Positions 45,939-48,468 of a stretch of 48,468 nucleotides of DNA are shown here, one piece after another. A program made the translations under genes and the position numbers. The first letter of the stretch is position 1; each line of letters opens with the position of its first letter. Location of the stretch: assembly GCA_017651425.1 (NCBI GenBank), contig JAGCCZ010000020.1, positions 1 to 48,468 on the forward strand, read 5' to 3'. The notes beneath the pieces are model-generated. The model did no database searches. It saw only the letters and a program-made list of their open reading frames with translations, and was not told the origin of the DNA. The stretch comes from Bacteroidales bacterium. GTDB lineage: Bacteria > Bacteroidota > Bacteroidia > Bacteroidales > WCHB1-69.

Positions 45939-45946
45939 CAAAGATA
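45939..45946 (-). promoter_or_regulatory. Bacteroidota -7 box for the isomerase gene
   Basis: On the minus strand it reads TATCTTTG, 21 nt upstream of the ATG at 45917. Confidence 0.65.
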
Positions 45947-46020
45947 CAAAAAAAGTGGGTAATGTCGGCGAAATAATAGCTGATGGCCGTTGGTGGCTGT
46001 TTTTTGGTCTTTAAGGGTGA

Positions 46021-46058
46021 TAATTAAGAAATTAAGGAGTTAAGAAAATAAGAAATTG
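46021..46058. repeat. Octamer tandem array, unit AAATTAAG
   Basis: Four 8-bp units (TAATTAAG, AAATTAAG, GAGTTAAG, AAAATAAG) plus a partial fifth. It has the same core as the array at 15867-15905. Bases 45960-46020 just upstream show weak traces of a 7-bp pattern related to TAGTTGG. Confidence 0.8.
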
Positions 46059-46074
46059 ATTCCAAGGGCTAACA

Positions 46075-46206
46075 CCTTGAGCAGCCCCGGTAGGGGCAAG
46101 AGCTCGGTAGAATAATGGATAATGTCTTTCCTTGAGCAGCCCCGTTAGGGGCAAGAGCTTGGTAGCCAGGGGTTAAAGCGCGAGGAACGAGCGCTGCAAC
46201 CCCTGG
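46075..46206. repeat. REP-like cluster: two 36-bp copies plus a nested palindrome
   Basis: Copies at 46075-46110 and 46130-46165 are identical at 34 of 36 positions; each contains GCCCC/GGGGC around a 4-nt loop. Directly after, CCAGGGGTT (46166-46174) pairs with AACCCCTGG (46198-46206), enclosing AGCGC (46177-46181) and GCGCT (46191-46195). The inner part recurs at 15813-15836. Confidence 0.8.
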
Positions 46207-46322
46207 GATGGGTGCGTGCGCAGGATAATCGCGGCGCGGGAGAAGGTTGAGACGAGGGTGTGGGTTGCTCGCCGCGAAAAGGATGTGGGATCCGACGAGC
46301 ATGCGTGAGGGATTGAAGCGGG

Positions 46323-46491
46323 AATGATTTTGGCGGGAATGCGTTCCCTGCGAGACGGAGGTTCCGCTTGACGCTTCGCGTCTCGCGGAATGGTGGTGGG
46401 TTCCAAGCCAAAATCATTAGAGCGGAAAGCCCGACGGCGCGGCGGCATTTGATGGCGTGTGCGAATGCAACGTAATTCCCGCCGCCGCGCC
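46323..46491. repeat. Dense inverted-repeat block upstream of the last gene
   Basis: A perfect 12-bp inverted repeat AATGATTTTGGC (46323-46334) / GCCAAAATCATT (46407-46418) encloses two more hairpins: GGGAA/TTCCC (46335-46348) and GCGAGACG/CGTCTCGC (46350-46386). Next is an 11-bp GC-rich inverted repeat, 46436-46446 with 46481-46491. No protein-coding frame is convincing across this block. Confidence 0.75.
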
Positions 46492-46564
46492 GGCACGCCC
46501 AAATCAAAAAAAGATGCAAAAGCCCTGATTTGTGCCATCAAGTATATAATTCCCATTTTTTTAC

Positions 46565-46572
46565 TATCTTTG
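46565..46572 (+). promoter_or_regulatory. Bacteroidota -7 box for the last gene
   Basis: TATCTTTG matches TAnnTTTG and ends 27 nt before the ATG at 46600. Confidence 0.65.
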
Positions 46573-46599
46573 CCCCTAAATTATAAAAACAGTACCCTT

Positions 46600-48468
46600 A
46601 TGAAAAGGTTCTGCCTCTTTTTGCTTTTATTACTGACTTTCGCATGGGGTGCGGGGGCACAGAACGACATGTTCAGGGGCAGGGACTTCTGGATTACATC
46701 CGTTCAGGCTGTTTTTTCAAACCAGATGTTCCCTTCTTTAAACATCTCCCATCCTTTCGAATATCAGGGACACCCGTTGGACAGTGCCTTGTTATACATT
46801 GTCGGCAATACGCCATGCACTGGACATGTGAGAAACCCCGTTACGAATTTTTTTCGACAGTTCACGGTTGTTCCAGGCACGGCCACCATAATAAAAGTCC
46901 CCTCAGATGATATTATGGTGTGGTTGCCGGAAACCATGTCCAGTCTGTCCTCCGAAAATCAGCGCCATGCTTTCAGTATCCAGGGGAAAGGTGTGGAGGT
47001 GGTGACCTCCGAGGACGTATATGTGTACTTGCAAACAAATATTGCAGACACTTTTTTTATCTACAGACTGTTTTATGATGAGATGCGTTATAGTAATTGT
47101 TTTTCTAATCCCCCCTACTTGGCAATAGACTGTCAAAAGTACCTCTCCTCATTAGCTCTCAAGGTGCCGGTGCCCGCAGCAAGGCACGGACGGTGCGAAT
47201 ATCATCAGCTGCAGCGCAAGATGCCGTGGGCGACTCACGCCCTGTTGTTTGTCGCCATGGAGGATGACACGTGGTTGGATTATGAAATAGTGGACCATGA
47301 TAACACTGTCTTGTATGCGGGCAGCCGCCAGCTCCAGGCAGGGGAGGTGGCGGTTGTTTCCACCAACGACGGGAATATTCAAATCGTAAACGGAACCAAC
47401 ACGGACACTGTGAACCGATACTTGTATGTCAACGCCCGCACAAACTGCAAGAAAGTGGCTTGTTATGTCGCGAGCAACAGGGCATCCTGCAGGACTTTCA
47501 ACCCGTATGTTCCGGAGTTCCTTGCTGACGGAAAGGACTTCATCACCCGCAAGTTCCAGAATAGGAAGTTCAAAAGCGATGTCAACCTGTTCCACACAGT
47601 TTATGATTCCGCCGCGCGCTCCTACTGTCTGAACGAGATGTTCGACCTTCACAGGAAATACCCGTCCGATTGCCTGGCTTTGGACAGCTCATACGCACAC
47701 AAGACGTTTCGCGTTTACACGGCATGCTCCCTTTCGCCGTCCGTGGGCGACTATTTGCATCCCGGACCGATAGAGGTCCCTTATGTGTTTCACCGCTTCC
47801 CCCGCCCGTTTTTCCAGAACTATTATCTGTGGAAGGACACCACCGCATGGAAAGGGCTTGTGGCGGGCAGAGGCGTCGTCAACCTGCCGACAATCCACTT
47901 CAATGCTATCTATGATTCCGTGAATTCGTTTGCATACGGGATAGTTCATCTCAGAACAAGGTGTTTGGAAAAAGCCCGTAACACCTTTCCGTTCCGGTTT
48001 ACCGACCGGATGACCACGCACTGGATTTGCCCAACCACGAAACGGAATGTACGAAGCCCGAATTTCCCCATAGACACTGTCTATTGCGACCTTGCTGTAT
48101 ATGTCCACAATGACGGTCTCCACAGTACCACGCTGAACGGGCAGGCAGTGCCCGCCTCCGCTTTCGAGCCTGTGCCGCAGACCAACCAGGAATACTACTG
48201 CGCCCAGTTCGCATACTACAACGACGATGTGCCTGACATCATACAGATAGAGAACCCCAACGGCTTTTGCGCCTACCTGGACGAGTTCGGTTTCCGGGAA
48301 TATCGGGATGAATTCCCTTCTTTTTTTGATCATCAATGGTGTGATTCCGATTTCCTGTATCTGGTCTATTACCACGACAATGCTTCGTGGGTGGACCTTT
48401 TGGAGTCACCGTATTCGCACTCCAACCTCTCGACGGACGACTCGGCGACCGTCTATCGCTGCCTCGGC
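46600..48468 (+). CDS. Exported protein with IgGFc-binding-like N-terminus, 3' truncated
   Basis: An ATG at 46600 opens a frame that stays open for 623 codons to the window edge. The -7 box is correctly placed, and the protein starts with a Sec signal peptide (MKRFC, a Leu-rich run, AWGAGA, cleavage before QND). The mature start FRGRDFWIT followed by beta-rich sequence (ALLYIVGN, FTVVPGTATIIKVP, IQGKGVEVVTSEDVYVYL) resembles the N-terminal domain of IgGFc-binding-type proteins, which read G+DFW and later I.SD.PV.VY. The similarity is by eye and modest. The rest is beta-rich with many Cys, Tyr and Trp and no repeats I can detect (for example HARTNC-like VNARTNCKKVACYVASN, and PTIHFNAIYDSV). 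A longer surface protein with a C-terminal sorting domain beyond the window is likely. Function is unknown. Confidence 0.85.
   Translation, partial: MKRFCLFLLLLLTFAWGAGAQNDMFRGRDFWITSVQAVFSNQMFPSLNISHPFEYQGHPLDSALLYIVGNTPCTGHVRNPVTNFFRQFTVVPGTATIIKVPSDDIMVWLPETMSSLSSENQRHAFSIQGKGVEVVTSEDVYVYLQTNIADTFFIYRLFYDEMRYSNCFSNPPYLAIDCQKYLSSLALKVPVPAARHGRCEYHQLQRKMPWATHALLFVAMEDDTWLDYEIVDHDNTVLYAGSRQLQAGEVAVVSTNDGNIQIVNGTNTDTVNRYLYVNARTNCKKVACYVASNRASCRTFNPYVPEFLADGKDFITRKFQNRKFKSDVNLFHTVYDSAARSYCLNEMFDLHRKYPSDCLALDSSYAHKTFRVYTACSLSPSVGDYLHPGPIEVPYVFHRFPRPFFQNYYLWKDTTAWKGLVAGRGVVNLPTIHFNAIYDSVNSFAYGIVHLRTRCLEKARNTFPFRFTDRMTTHWICPTTKRNVRSPNFPIDTVYCDLAVYVHNDGLHSTTLNGQAVPASAFEPVPQTNQEYYCAQFAYYNDDVPDIIQIENPNGFCAYLDEFGFREYRDEFPSFFDHQWCDSDFLYLVYYHDNASWVDLLESPYSHSNLSTDDSATVYRCLG

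Overview
The window is chromosomal DNA of a member of the Bacteroidota, most likely an uncultured gut-type Bacteroidales. Four things point there. Nine genes are preceded by the Bacteroidota -7 promoter element TAnnTTTG, with little Shine-Dalgarno signal. There is a fused MurF-alanine racemase. The surface proteins carry PKD-like, YDG, HYR-like, SprB-type and FISUMP modules, and one has a type IX secretion (T9SS) type B tail. The housekeeping proteins (RecA, RF1, PheS, ElbB, SufC/D) also look like that phylum. I see no rRNA, tRNA, CRISPR array, insertion sequence or prophage.

Layout, left to right. 1-5325 is the 3' part of a giant repeat protein ending in an HYR-like plus FISUMP cassette. 5352-9956 holds a terminator, folC and an AddA-like helicase-nuclease; convergent prfA overlaps the latter tail to tail. 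11033-13004 is an AAA-ATPase/PD-(D/E)XK gene flanked by 7-bp tandem arrays. 13005-15803 is a T9SS type B (CHU_C) surface protein. 16063-18065 is sufC-sufD without sufB or sufS. 18287-24174 is recA followed by a likely operon: TPR lipoprotein, ruvB, outer-membrane barrel protein, FAH-family hydrolase and NupG-like transporter. 24676-33597 is a second giant surface protein (2973 aa) with a long structured leader and a strong terminator; it ends in the same HYR-FISUMP cassette as the first.

From 33680 to 45917 every gene is on the minus strand. In transcription order these are a lipoprotein peptidyl-prolyl isomerase, pheS, a DUF2723/GT117 membrane glycosyltransferase, elbB, a shikimate kinase, murF-alr, a CapD/WbpM-like membrane dehydratase and a WlbA-like oxidoreductase. 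A repeat-rich 650-bp gap follows. The window then ends inside an exported protein of at least 623 aa (46600 onward) that is open to the edge.

Functionally the window mixes DNA repair and housekeeping with a cell-surface programme. That programme comprises three or four large exported proteins, a membrane glycosyltransferase of the TMEM260/DUF2723 family, and two nucleotide-sugar enzymes of the kind used for surface polysaccharide and T9SS anchor sugars. The most unusual structural signal is a set of intergenic arrays with a strict 7-bp period (some 8-bp). Each has a different unit sequence, and they occur in at least five gaps.
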